Shown in pieces: positions 19,801-29,983 of a DNA stretch of 64,000 bases. The translations under genes and the position numbers were made by a program. Source of the stretch: Odontocerum albicorne (Eukaryota; Arthropoda; Insecta; Trichoptera; Odontoceridae). The stretch is from NCBI GenBank assembly GCA_949825065.1, contig OX463852.1, forward strand, positions 14,112,127-14,176,126, read 5' to 3'. Below the pieces are notes generated by a model that searched no databases, was not told the DNA's origin, and saw only the letters and a list, made by a program, of their open reading frames with translations. Each line of letters begins with the position of its first letter. The stretch's first letter is position 1.

Positions 19801-22800
19801 TATTTATTTATTATTTATATTTCAAATCAAAATTTCAATTAAATGTTTAAATTTATTAAAAGACAGGTTGAGATCATGCCAGTCTTGCGTGATTTTGAAA
19901 TATTTCCGCGTGATCAAAATATTAGTTGCGTCATGAATCATTGTCGTTCTAGTGACATGAGCCTCCTATAATTTGTTGATTTTCAATATCCATTTCGCTA
20001 TTCTAAATAATATATTCCTAACAGTAGCCAATAGGAAACTACAACATATTAATTTAATGTTCTAAACAAGTTTTACCTATAAGCACGAGAATTATTTCGC
20101 CTTTAAGTGAATTTTTATAGCTTATAAATAATTTTCAATCTCTAGCTTGCAAAAAATATCTTGAGCAAGATGAGTTATGATGACGTAACAAACATTTTAA
20201 TATAAAAAAGCAAATTGTTAAATAACTATCTAAATTGTGGAGAGGAATGTATAAAATCTGCCGCTGCTAATAGACTATGATGCTAATCCAATGAAAAATT
20301 AATAGAATATGTATGTCACTTCAAAAAGAAATATGTCACTTCAAAAAGTATAAAAAATGCAGAACACTCAACAATGTTCAAAGACAAAAGGTTGACTATC
20401 CAACTAGACTTGGCCATCTATTCGAAAAACAAAAAGTTGAATACCCAACTAGACTTGGCCATCTGTACGAAGAACAAAAGGTTGAATATCCAACTATACT
20501 TGGCCATCTGTTCAAAGAACTTAAGGTTGAATACCCAACTAGACTTGGCCATCTGTTCGAAGAACTAAAGGTTGAATACCCAACTAGACTTGGCCATCTG
20601 TACGAAGAACAAAAGGTTGAATATCCAACTAGACTTGGCCATCTGTTCAAAGAACAAAAGGTTGAATATCCAACTAGGATTGGCCATCTGTTCGAAGAAC
20701 AAAAGAATTACAGTTCAAAAATGCCTCAAGTAAGCAACATCTAATAACAACAAAATATTGAACCATTTTGTAACTTACTGCATTCTGTAGATAGAATACA
20801 TTGAAAAGGTGGTAAGTAGTCTCTGACAAATCCTTTTTCACATATGCACTTGGTAGATTTATCTTGGCATTCCTTTAGACAGTTCTTAACAGGAAAGCAT
20901 GACCTCTCGCAGGGTCCTGGACAGGATACCCGCTCCATATTGGGTTGAAAACACGCTGTAAAATAAAAATTGCTCTAGCATACATGAAGTTAGCAAATAC
21001 TAAAGGAGACATTAAATGTGATACACTATTTTTACTTTATTTTTGTGAGATATCTGAATAAAATGCTGGATTTTAAAAGTAAATGTTTGTCTTACATGAT
21101 AAAACACATTTGTTGAAATTATATGCCGTCTCATTTTCGTTCCTTTAGGGCCAGAATCGTAATGCTATGATAGTAGTTTTCCAGGTGAGTCTATCCAGAG
21201 CCGTTTCAGGAACAGCATCCAGCCCAGTTGAGTTTGTCTTCAAAATCTTTTATTTCTCATGAAATAATCTTTCGATGTATTAATTATTTTAACCGCGTAT
21301 ATCTTGTTAGAATAGTTCAATTAAAATAAAAAAGATGTGTCGTCAGAAGACCAGTGACCTTGGTCAACTTGGTAGGTCCTGGATAGACCCTGAGTACGGG
21401 TCAAGCTGAACATACAGAGATTTTTTTTCTTGAACGAAAGTAGCATTGAATATAATTGTGGGGCTATACAGGATCTTCAACACATGCTTATTTTTTTAAA
21501 CATTGGAATTACATGCTTGGGTCAAGATCTGATTTATACAATTCAGGATGATTTTTGTTTCTTGTTTCTTTGTTTCTTCATAGGATGATCTTTGTTTCTT
21601 TTTTTGGAAACATGTGAATTAACATTTAATGACCCGGACCCGGAAATAACTGAATGAATAAACTATTGTATATTTATTAATAGTTGCTTCAAACTGAGAA
21701 TAGCTGTAATGTACGGTACAGGTACAAAGACTGTAGCAGTTGGTGGATGGCTGCTGCTCAATGCTCGGAGATTCGGCTCACAGTGAAAAGTAGGACGGTG
21801 AAGAAATTCCTCTTTAGCAGGTAGTAAAAGGCAATAGACAGAGTGAACTGAGAATGTATTTTTTACGTTTAGCGCTCCTTATGTGCGGCTAATCGCCCAT
21901 CGCAAGTGCCTGTTTCCACCCGTGCATGCCGTTATAACTTGCAAAATATCACAATTTTCGCAAGTTTTCGCATGCATGGTCCGGCCGACTTTTGATACCG
22001 TCTCGTGATGGCCGCCTATAAGGAACATTTTCAGTTACAGTCATAACACAGCACGGACGGACCTCAACAAACATAAAATTATAACGTAAAAAATACCAAA
22101 TAACATCAAAATATAACCAAGAATTTATATGTGTATGTTAAACATAAACAAGATAACAAATAAATCATATGAGTTAAGTGACGCATACGTCCGATACATT
22201 TGATGTTTACAGAAATGTATAACTATGAAAAATAACTTACAGCATTGTGACTCAGGAATACATTCAGGATTAAAAGGAGACATTCTAACGAATCCTGCGT
22301 TACAAACACATTTAATAAAAAAACAATTTGAGATGCAATAATCCTTAGTGGGATCGCAACTTCTTTCACAGTTGTTATCATAACAAATATCCATTACCGT
22401 ATTTGGAATCCCATCACAACCTGTAAAACTAAATATGTTAACACAACGGATTCTAGTTAACTGAATATACTCATAAATTAATCATACCTTCAGTGGAAAA
22501 TTTTCACAAATTCAAATGTCATATTTTGAGGATAATTACAATAATTTAAATGCTTGAAAAGTAAAATCAAATATTAAAACTTTTCACCGTTCAACTAATT
22601 TTAAAACTTATTTTAAGGTATGATAATTAAATTACTTAATCTTATAAAAATGGGTATTCAAAATATAAATAATTTTAAAAATAAATCTCAAATTTTGGGT
22701 TTAATTTGGACAGTATTCAACTGACAACTGGAGATTCTTTTACCAGACATATAACATTGAATGAATAACATATTAACAATGCCTGTACTATTTGCTATAA

Positions 22801-25800
22801 CTCTCCTTCTGTACCTAGATAAATGCCCTTTATCCAACAACGGAGCCGGTCCCAAGCCCGGATATAGGAGGGCGGACTCCTTTCCTAATTTCCTTCCCCT
22901 CCCTATAAATTTACCTCCCACCTTTAATCCTCTACTTACTCATTTTATTTTCGCCCCATCCTTAACCATAATGGTACCCAACATGCCGATGTGCTCCGAT
23001 CATCTCACCTCAGATTCAGTAGTTGATGGTGTGGCCGGTGAGTTTGCTGGTGTGCAATGGCTCACTCACTTAATGCACTAACTCCACGGCACGGCTTCAC
23101 TTTCCAAGTGAACGGCCCAGGTAGTTTTCTCATAGAAGATCACATGATCAACGTGGAAGAGCAGCTCAAGATGGATGTTGGAGTTACGAGGGGATCCTCG
23201 ACTATGAGGCCCAGCAATGATGGTGACTATTTGCTATGTCAAAAGATTATTATCTCTTTTATTAATGTATTACACTGCTCGATTCAAAGAATGTCAAGTA
23301 GTAGTTATGTGACTCAAACATGTCAAGTAGTCAAAGATATATGAAAATCCATTCAATACTCATAATGACTCATGCAGGTATTTTACAAATAGTATATTAA
23401 AACTATAATATGTAATTTTGGAATTAAATATTTTATTGGGTGGGGCTTTATGAAATTTTAAGCCTGACAAGTTGAGTCATTTCCAGACAATTGAAATATA
23501 AGCTTACAATCATACTCGAATATAATGTTGTGAGGTCAAACAATTTTCTTCAGTCTGTCAAGGTTCTAAGACTCATCACTTCTAACAACAGACCTTAATT
23601 AAACTCAGTTTCTGGAATAAGCAGTTAGAAGTTAACAAAACAAAAAACTTTCAATGGGTGGGACTTTATGAAATTTATAGCCTGACAAGTTGAGTCATTT
23701 CAGGACAGTTGAAATATAAGCTTACAATCTTACTCATATATAATGTCAGGTAAAACATTTTTTTTTCTGTCTGACAAGGTTATTATAAGACTCGTCACTT
23801 CCAACAAAAGACCTTAGTTATACTCAGCTTCTAGAATTAGCAGTTAGAAGTTTACGAAATGTAAAAACTTTCACTTTATGTTTTAAATTTTTTCGACATC
23901 GACATTATAATAGGAGTGACCATATTAACAAATGATGATCCAAAATTATTGTTACCAGTAGAATTGTATAAAATTTAAAATAATTCAAGCCTAGAAGAAT
24001 CACTACCAAGCCTTATTATATAAAATGACACCGTACTTTGAATTTGAAAAAAATATAAATTTAAAATATGGTAACATTTAGCAATATGGTGACAGTATCA
24101 CATGTAGCACTAGAAAGAACCATTCAAAGAAATTTTATAGGTTGTCCGGAAAGTAATTTTGTATTTAAGATCAAATTCAAACGCAATTATACCAAATGCT
24201 AATGGACTGTGATTTTCAATATTTTCAGTATCTCAACAATCTCGTATCGTAGAATTCTGGTTATTCTCTATCAAAGTATTGATTTGGTCGTCACAGTAGT
24301 AATTATTGGTCTTCCAGAGCGGACACCATCTTCACATATCATATCACCATTATGGTAATTTTTAAACAACATTTGACACACAAGATCACTTACTGCATCG
24401 TCGACATACATTGCACATACGTTTTGTAATGAATTTTTTCCTTGGCATTAATGAAAAAGAAGCAAACACCAAAAATAACTTATTTTGGTCCATCTTCAAA
24501 ATTACAATTTGGGTAAACAATAGCTGAAAAAATGTGGTGAACTATTTTTAAACCTTTCATAATAATATACATTCAGCACTCTTGAAGTTAGCTATGAAAT
24601 ACAAAACTACTTGCCGGACAGCGCAATAGATCTGCTTTTTTAGTATGGTAGCATTATAAATCCAAGATTACGAGTATGCACTTACATTTTCTTAAAATTA
24701 TGAGTATGCACTTACATTAAGGTGTGCCATGAGAAGATTGACGCATTTGCATAATCGTTGGTGAGGTTGAGTTAGCCTATGGCTAGCTGTATTCATGCTG
24801 ATTTAGGAGTTTTGCTCAGTACGCTATTTGATCGGGAATTTAAATTTCCAGATGAACAAGAGACATACTACTAAAGTGTCTTTCAAATTGAGCGGTTTTT
24901 TAAATTCTTGAATAAAACACACAATTTGCTTTGATTTAAAAAAACTTTTTATTGATCATTGAAGTATATGTTTGACATTTAAACACAAAAAACAATATCT
25001 GCCAAATGTCCATCTGTTGCAGTTCCATAGATGTCCACTCTTTTGTCAAAATTTTCGATGACATTTCGGCATAATTGCGGTTCTAACTCACCAATAACGC
25101 GAATAATTTTGTCATTCAGCTCAGGAATTGATTGGGGGCTATTCTTATAGACCGGGCTATTCTTATAGACATGATTGGGGGCTTTTCACGTAGCCCCAGA
25201 GAAAATAGTCCAACTGTGCCAGATCACATGATCTTAGTGACCAATTAACATCGCCGTTTCCGGAGATTACAATGCATAAAATAATTCTCAATTTGAATGC
25301 GTTATTGTATCGCATAAGACTCCATTTTTATAAATGTCGTACATGACACTTCTCAAATGTCACAAGACCCAGGTAAATTCGCGACGGCATCTGTGTTTTA
25401 TCCAAGCATTAAAAAAACCTCTCAATTTACATTTAGGATGAAGTTAGTAATAAAAATGTTGTCTTAATGACATCTATCCGAGAAATACTAAACTACTTTC
25501 AGGGCAACCTAAAAGTTTCCTGTTACTTAAGTTTCTTTTTGGATTGAGAAAAATAAACTCACATTCCGTTCTTGGAGTACAGCTACCATTTATGCGTACA
25601 TAAGGTGACGAGCATTGACAGCTTGGATAACAAGCTGGTGCGCCGAAAGGTAATGAAAGGCAATGTGGAGCAGACCCAGAAAACTCATTGAAGCATGTGT
25701 GATCAATGTCACAATTGTCTCTACATGGATTCCAGTCTTCAAAGTTTTTGCACTCTGAAAATTTTTTTAATTGCAGATCTAATAGTACAATAAAACCGCT

Positions 25801-28800
25801 TACACTCCCAGCATGGAATATGTATAATAATACATTTCAATATAAATAATACACTCCGCTTACACTCCCAGCATGGAATATGTAGATATATATATGTATA
25901 CATTTCAAAATGTCAAATAAAAAATCATCACATCTCCCTTCATTGAAATAGTGTTTTTTCTGGCTTTCTATCATTCTTCTTTCAAATCTCTTTCCTTCTC
26001 CTGACCAACGATGATATTGTTCAATTTGTTTTTTTCTTATTATCTTTTCAGTTTTTTTTTTTAATTTTATCATTTTAGTACAGTAAAACCTTGATATAAC
26101 GGACTAGTTATAGCAAGGGGGTGTCCGTCAAATCCGAAAGTCCGTTATATTATATAATATATAGGCTTTCTGAATGCGTATGTTAAAAAATTGGAAACGT
26201 TAACTACAAAATATGATGTGTTATATAATGACAAAATATTAATTGCATGTTTTAAAACGAAATGTTGGAACATTCGCCGGCATACATTTAAACTAAATAC
26301 GTTCCCTATACACCTGCAACAGACCTTGACTACCTGCTCTAGACAACAGAACCAATTACCTCGTGTGATGCTGTGTGATCACGCGCTAATCATGTGCCGA
26401 ACATTGTTTATGAGTGGTTAAATTAACTGGGTGTTAATTCACATATGATACATGGACTGGAAATTTTGTCCATTAAATCCTAAGTCTATTGCATCGAGGT
26501 TCACAAAATCGAGGGTTCACTGTATGATCACATGCTTTTTTTTCTACACCAATAATTAATTCAGATATGTCAAGGGTTACTCTACCAATTAATATATTGT
26601 ATTTCTCAATCAACCTAAAATCAATTTAGATTTCTTAAATAAATGTAATAAAATGTCTAAAAATAAATCATACCGCATAAATTTAAAGGAACACAGGCAT
26701 TATCTCTTCTAACATGGCCTGGTTTGCATACACACGTTTTTCCCTGGCACTCGATGGAACATCCAATATTCCCTTTAGGTTGGGAGCAAGTGCCATCACA
26801 TGGGGCAGGACAATTTTTTGGCTCCTCATTAGTACCATCACAACCTGCAATCAATAAATCTATTGACTTCTTATGGTTTAACTCCAGCGCTGAATCATTT
26901 CTAAAAATCAAAACTAAATAATTAAATTGAGTGCAGACTTCTAAATTTGATGCAACACAGTTGGATTATTCTTTTGAGGCATAAAATCTGGCTTCACAGT
27001 GACGGTATGATTGTTAAGTTCTGTAGCGGTTATAGCTGGGACCTGCGGAAAACTAGTTTACAAATGTCATTTTAAGAAGTCTCTTGAAGGTGTCGATGTT
27101 CTCAGCTTACCAGCACTCACAACATGAGGATTTATCATCTGAAACTCAAAAGATTTCAGTATATTAGATCAATCAGAAAACAAATTTTATAACACCCTTT
27201 TATGTTGTTCCCTATGCCCTTACCATTTACGGTTTAATCTCAAAATTACAAATTTACTAGTATGTTCAATAAGTCAACAATCATGTGGTTCTTAATTCAT
27301 ATAATTGCTATATTTGTATTACAACTGTATCTCAAGATTTTCCTAATGTCTTGTTTTTATTTTTCAGACTTTAATTGAGATGCTTCATAGGATGAGGCTC
27401 TTCCATTCAATGCACTTGCTCCAAACATAGAATTTTTCAATATTTGTATATTTGGAGACACTGGCTCCTTTTATATTTCAGGATTGTTGCATCTATACCA
27501 AATGTTACCCTTATTTACACCTGTAAACTTTTTTTGAAGATGCAAAGATGTTTTTATTTTTTTCACCGTTCAATCCACAATCTGGCATATCAAGCCTTTG
27601 GATATGAGGCTGAACCAGCTCCAAGATGCTTTTTAGCTGTTGTAATAATTTATTTTAAGGGCATTGAGGGAATAATCCTAGGGCCCTGAGATTCAGAATG
27701 AGCCATATTTAAGGAAACCCTAAGAATAACTGATCCTTGAGTCATATTTAGTAGATGATAAAGGGCATGGAGGGCTAGGTTGCAGATTGACTTAAATAAG
27801 GTATTTCATGGCATACCTAAATAAGGTATTTCATGGCATACCTATATTTCTGATGAAAGAAAGAGGATATTAAATAGTTGACAAATGTAAATTGTGTTTT
27901 AGACTTACAATAATCAGAGTACACACAAATTCCATTTTTCATATAATGATCTTTATGGCATACACACTGTGGTTTGCAGAGTTGAGGCGATAGAGGAGGA
28001 GGCAAATCCCAGATCCCTCTGCGAGCCATAAAGGCAGAACAGTTTCCGCTTTTGTAAAAAGCATCCAGGTTGGGGCAAGGATCCCACACCATGTTGGGGG
28101 GACATTCTGAAATTTTTAAAAACTTATTACTTATCTTGAATAAAATACATTTATTTATTTTGAATATTTTGTTCTAAGAAATTTCTTCAAAACTGTTCAC
28201 TTAGTGCCAATTTACTGCCAATTATTTATAAAATGTTTGCCTTCTACCAAGGGGTTTGGGTTCAATTCCTGATGGTAGCAAAAACCAGGAATTCAAGGTA
28301 GTATACAATTCATCAACAAATATATTTTAACCTTTCTGTGTTTAACACATTGCTAACAAGCACGATAGTGAACTGCAAGTTACACTCCTACTCCAGGGCC
28401 TTTAAACTTGAAGGGTCGATTAATGGAACCGAAGACAATGTTGTCTCCCAATATTTTTAGGACATGCTCTTTAATGTGTTAATGTGTGCATATCATTATA
28501 ATATAGATATGTTAAAGAGAATCAAATCAATGAAAATTGTATAAGTCAAGACAATATTTTTTTCTTTCCACTGAAAAGATGATCTGATAAAAGAAAACAC
28601 TTTTTTGAGTATCTAGCTCTAGTTCTAAGTACACTTTGATCTCTGAAGCAGCAAACTTTCAAGAGACTTTTTAGGTATTGCTATAACAACATGGAAACAT
28701 TGGTTTTCGAATTATAAAAGGTCGTTCATGAGCGTCACTAGATACATTCATATTAAATGAGGTCTGAAAGTGAGATACAGAAAGTAGAAAATAATAAATA

Positions 28801-29842
28801 ACAAGTCTACTATTCACCAGACTTTGAATGACACAGGATGATGGGTCCAATGCTTGTTTAGAAAACATCAAGGCAGAGTTATTATTATATTTTGTTTTAC
28901 TTACAAATTCAAGAAAAACTAAATTATATTGTTAGCTCATATTATAACTTTGAATGACACAGGATGATGGGTCCAATGCTTGTTTAGAAAACATCAAGGC
29001 ACTTTTTTATATTATATTTTGTTTTACTTACAAATTCAAGAAAAACTAAATTATATTGTTAGCTCATATTATAACTTTGAATGACACAGGATGATGGGCC
29101 CAATACTTGTTTAGAAAACATCAAGGCACTTTTTTATATTATATTTTGTTTTACTTACAAATTCAAGAAAAACTAAATTATATTGTTAGCTCATATTATA
29201 ACTTTGAATGACACAGGATGATGGGTCCAATGCTTGTTTAGAAAACATCAAGGCACTTTTTTATATTATATTTTGTTTTACTTACAAATTCAAGAAAAAC
29301 TAAATTATATTGTTAGCTCATATTATAACTTTGAATGACACAGGATGATGGGCCCAATACTTGTTTAGAAAACATCAAGGCACTTTTTTATATTATATTT
29401 TGTTTTACTTACAAATTCAAGAAAAACTAAATTATATTGTTAGCTCATATTATAACTTTGAATGACACAGGATGATGGGTCCAATGCTTGTTTAGAAAAC
29501 ATCAAGGCACTTTTTTATATTATATTTGGTTTTACTTACAAATTCAAGAAAAACTAAATTATATTGTTAGCTCATATTATAACTTAACAAAATAAAAGAA
29601 ATTCATAAGAAATAATTGATTCGTTTATACAACTAGCCTCCAATACTAAAAAAACCTTCCTAATATTGCTGGAAGGCCGTCTAAAATATGAAACCAGAGC
29701 TGAAAGTCATAGTATCAAGAAAGCGGCAATATAAAAAAAACTGTCTACCATAAAGAGAAGTAAACACAAAAAAAAACTAACCTGGCAATTGCCCTCTTGC
29801 AGTTTGCATTAAGAAATAACATGATATTATTAAAATTATCAT
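16879..29842 (-). CDS. Gene B: secreted seven-TIL-domain serine protease inhibitor (complete)
   Basis: Joined exons 29782-29842, 27909-28106, 26674-26844, 25563-25754, 22241-22420, 20779-20955, 18878-19045, 18622-18792 and 16879-16895 total 1335 bp: 444 codons plus stop, in frame at every junction. A signal peptide (MIILIISCYFLMQTARG) is followed by seven TIL domains, one per exon. Domains 2-7 have all ten cysteines; domain 1 has eight. Domain 7 gets its final cysteine from the last exon (DCLKK-stop). All introns are phase 1, from 85 bp to about 3.1 kb. In this family each TIL domain can inhibit a serine protease through the C5-C6 loop; predicted P1 residues here differ by domain (Ile, Ser, Lys, Thr, Pro), suggesting varied targets or loss of inhibition in some. 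The targets are unknown. Confidence 0.93.
17275..18580. mobile_element. Two piggyBac 3' ends in inverted orientation
   Basis: The left end reads TTAAGACCC... inwards; the right end read inwards is TTAACACATTAAGACCC.... Both arms continue with ...AATCAAAACAACC. Both arms also encode the piggyBac C-terminal Cys-rich zinc domain: plus strand KPCRLC..., RYMCKECDVARH (18285-18400) and minus strand KPCRLC..., WYMCKECDIAL (~17520-17610). So the unit has two 3' ends facing outwards and no 5' half. It lies in the last intron of gene B. Confidence 0.75.
18622..18792 (-). CDS. TIL inhibitor gene B, exon 8 (domain 7)
   Basis: 171 bp, phase 1-1; acceptor cgtgtttcag, donor CAAG|GTATAC. Nine cysteines here plus the tenth from exon 9. 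C5-NPK-C6 loop puts Pro at the predicted P1, unusual for an inhibitor (inference). It is Lys-rich. Confidence 0.9.
18878..19045 (-). CDS. TIL inhibitor gene B, exon 7 (domain 6)
   Basis: 168 bp, phase 1-1; acceptor ttttatcag, donor GTAAGT. Canonical ten-cysteine TIL (CASSCPPTC...CGTGCSPGCACKTGF). Predicted P1 Thr. The intron to exon 8 is only 85 bp. Paralogous to the partial exon at 1-36. Confidence 0.93.
20155..20250. repeat. Dispersed repeat shared with 57005-57100
   Basis: cttgagcaagatgagttatg and the following ~80 bp match cttgagcaagattagttata at 57012 onwards at moderate identity. Unidentified repeat family. Confidence 0.4.
20366..20708. repeat. 45-bp minisatellite, about 7.5 copies, open on both strands
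   Basis: Units start aaggttgaatacccaactag and end tcgaagaacaa. The period (15 codons) keeps a plus-strand frame of KVEYPTRLGHLFEEQ repeats and a minus-strand frame of SNRWPSLVGYSTF repeats open. It lies in the intron 70 bp beyond the donor of gene B exon 6. The openness follows from a unit length divisible by three, so coding status is unproven. Confidence 0.92.
20779..20955 (-). CDS. TIL inhibitor gene B, exon 6 (domain 5)
   Basis: 177 bp, phase 1-1; acceptor ttttacag, donor GTAAGT. Ten cysteines; C5-LKE-C6 gives predicted P1 Lys, the best trypsin-inhibitor candidate in the protein (inference from AMCI-type loops). GFVRDY..PPF is shared with gene A exon 6. Confidence 0.93.
21715..22030 (+). 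repeat. Dispersed repeat shared with 15060-15300
   Basis: ggtacaaagactgtagcagt, then ggtggatggctgctgctcaa, matches the intergenic copy; also shared tail features around 21900. Probably a LINE or SINE 3' part. Intronic in gene B. Confidence 0.5.
22241..22420 (-). CDS. TIL inhibitor gene B, exon 5 (domain 4)
   Basis: 180 bp, phase 1-1; acceptor gttttacag, donor GTAAGT. Ten cysteines; C5-ISN-C6, predicted P1 Ser. KCVCNAGFVRM matches gene A exon 5. The last T plus CG of exon 6 gives Ser. Confidence 0.93.
22960..23230 (+). mobile_element. SINE family 1, 3' part
   Basis: gtgctccgatcatctcacct, then gccggtgagtttgctggtgt and cactcacttaatgcac, parallel 62325-62500 downstream of a clear tRNA-like head. 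The upstream 22780-22950 stretch (pyrimidine-rich, ggcggactcc) is an unidentified repeat. Confidence 0.6.
23432..23872. repeat. Direct duplication, two ~215-bp copies
   Basis: Copies begin ggtggggctttatgaaattt (23438) and gggtgggactttatgaaatt (23655), and both continue through gcctgacaagttgagtcatt and gcagttagaagtt. Diverged about 10-15 percent by eye. Intronic in gene B. Confidence 0.85.
24140..24626. mobile_element. Tc1-mariner-type nonautonomous element
   Basis: Left end GGTTGTCCGGAAAGTAATTT and right end, inverted, CGCTGTCCGGCAAGTAGTTT form ~27-bp inverted repeats next to TA. No transposase frame survives. Same intron as the duplication above. Confidence 0.7.
24940..25450 (-). pseudogene. 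Tc1-mariner superfamily transposase fragment
   Basis: The minus strand reads GDVNWSLRSCDLAQLDYFLWGYVK, recalling the VNWPPRSCDLTPLDYFLWG block around the last catalytic residues of an insect DDE transposase family, then GHLWNCNRWTFGRY near the C-terminus. Multiple stops and a small duplication (gggctattcttatagac twice at 25137-25170). Confidence 0.7.
25563..25754 (-). CDS. TIL inhibitor gene B, exon 4 (domain 3)
   Basis: 192 bp, phase 1-1; acceptor aattttcag, donor GAA T|GTGAGT. Ten cysteines, but a nine-residue C5-C6 loop (LSLPFGAPA) instead of three. The paralogous gene A exon 4 has an eight-residue loop. The expansion therefore predates the gene duplication. Confidence 0.93.
26081..26522. 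mobile_element. Pogo/Tc1-like nonautonomous element with TA target site
   Basis: TA at 26079-26080 and 26523-26524 flank CAGTAAAACCTTGATATAAC and the inverted end CAGTGAACCCTCGATTTTGT. An ORF inside is not transposase-like. Confidence 0.65.
26674..26844 (-). CDS. TIL inhibitor gene B, exon 3 (domain 2)
   Basis: 171 bp, phase 1-1; acceptor attgcag, donor GTATGA. Ten cysteines; C5-SIE-C6, predicted P1 Ile. CDGTCSQP and CVCKPGHVRR tie it to gene A exon 3. Confidence 0.93.
27909..28106 (-). CDS. TIL inhibitor gene B, exon 2 (domain 1, eight cysteines)
   Basis: 198 bp, phase 1-1; acceptor aatttcag, donor GTAAGT. Begins ECPPNMVWDPC. Only eight cysteines: compared with gene A exon 2, C3 and C5 are absent, exactly one known disulfide pair, and the C4-C6 stretch is long (20 residues, Pro-rich). 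The reactive-loop clamp is thus missing, so inhibitory activity of this domain is doubtful (inference). Confidence 0.9.
28220..28310. mobile_element. Possible SINE head (family 3)
   Basis: gggtttgggttcaattcctgatgg resembles a B box with flanks; a related stretch, gatttgattcctgatgg, occurs at 7360-7380. Weak evidence. Confidence 0.3.
28822..29583. repeat. 127-bp satellite, six copies, in intron 1 of gene B
   Basis: Units start actttgaatgacacaggatg and end ttagctcatattata; spacing is 127 bp from copy 2 on. Two variants occur: ggtccaatgctt (copies 1, 2, 4, 6) and ggcccaatactt (copies 3, 5). The near-identity implies recent expansion. Confidence 0.95.
29782..29842 (-). CDS. TIL inhibitor gene B, exon 1 (signal peptide)
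   Basis: ATG at 29842; MIILIISCYFLMQTARGQLP, hydrophobic core then ARG, a likely signal-peptidase region. Donor G|GTTAGT, phase 1; G plus AA of exon 2 gives Glu. I see no convincing TATA box upstream in this very AT-rich stretch. Confidence 0.88.
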
Positions 29843-29983
29843 ATTCACTTTAGATTACAATAAATTTTGACTTTTTATTTATTACGAAAAAAATATTATT
29901 TAATAAGACGTTAGTTTATTGTAACGAATATTTTTTTTATTAATTTTATGTTCAGGAAAGATGTTTGGTTAATATGATTTCGA

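Noticed and set aside
20313..20744. 143-codon repeat protein gene
   Set aside because: The ORF is almost wholly the 45-bp minisatellite inside a gene B intron; both strands are open, so openness is not evidence of coding.
22761..23344. Plus-strand ORFs of 95-106 codons as genes
   Set aside because: They run through a SINE family 1 body also found at 62325-62500.
26191..26421. ORF inside the pogo-like element as a transposase
   Set aside because: No CENP-B-type helix-turn-helix or DDE motif; the element is only 442 bp.
28822..29583. CRISPR-like array
   Set aside because: Units are contiguous with no unique spacers, and the DNA is eukaryotic; this is satellite DNA. The same applies to the other tandem arrays.
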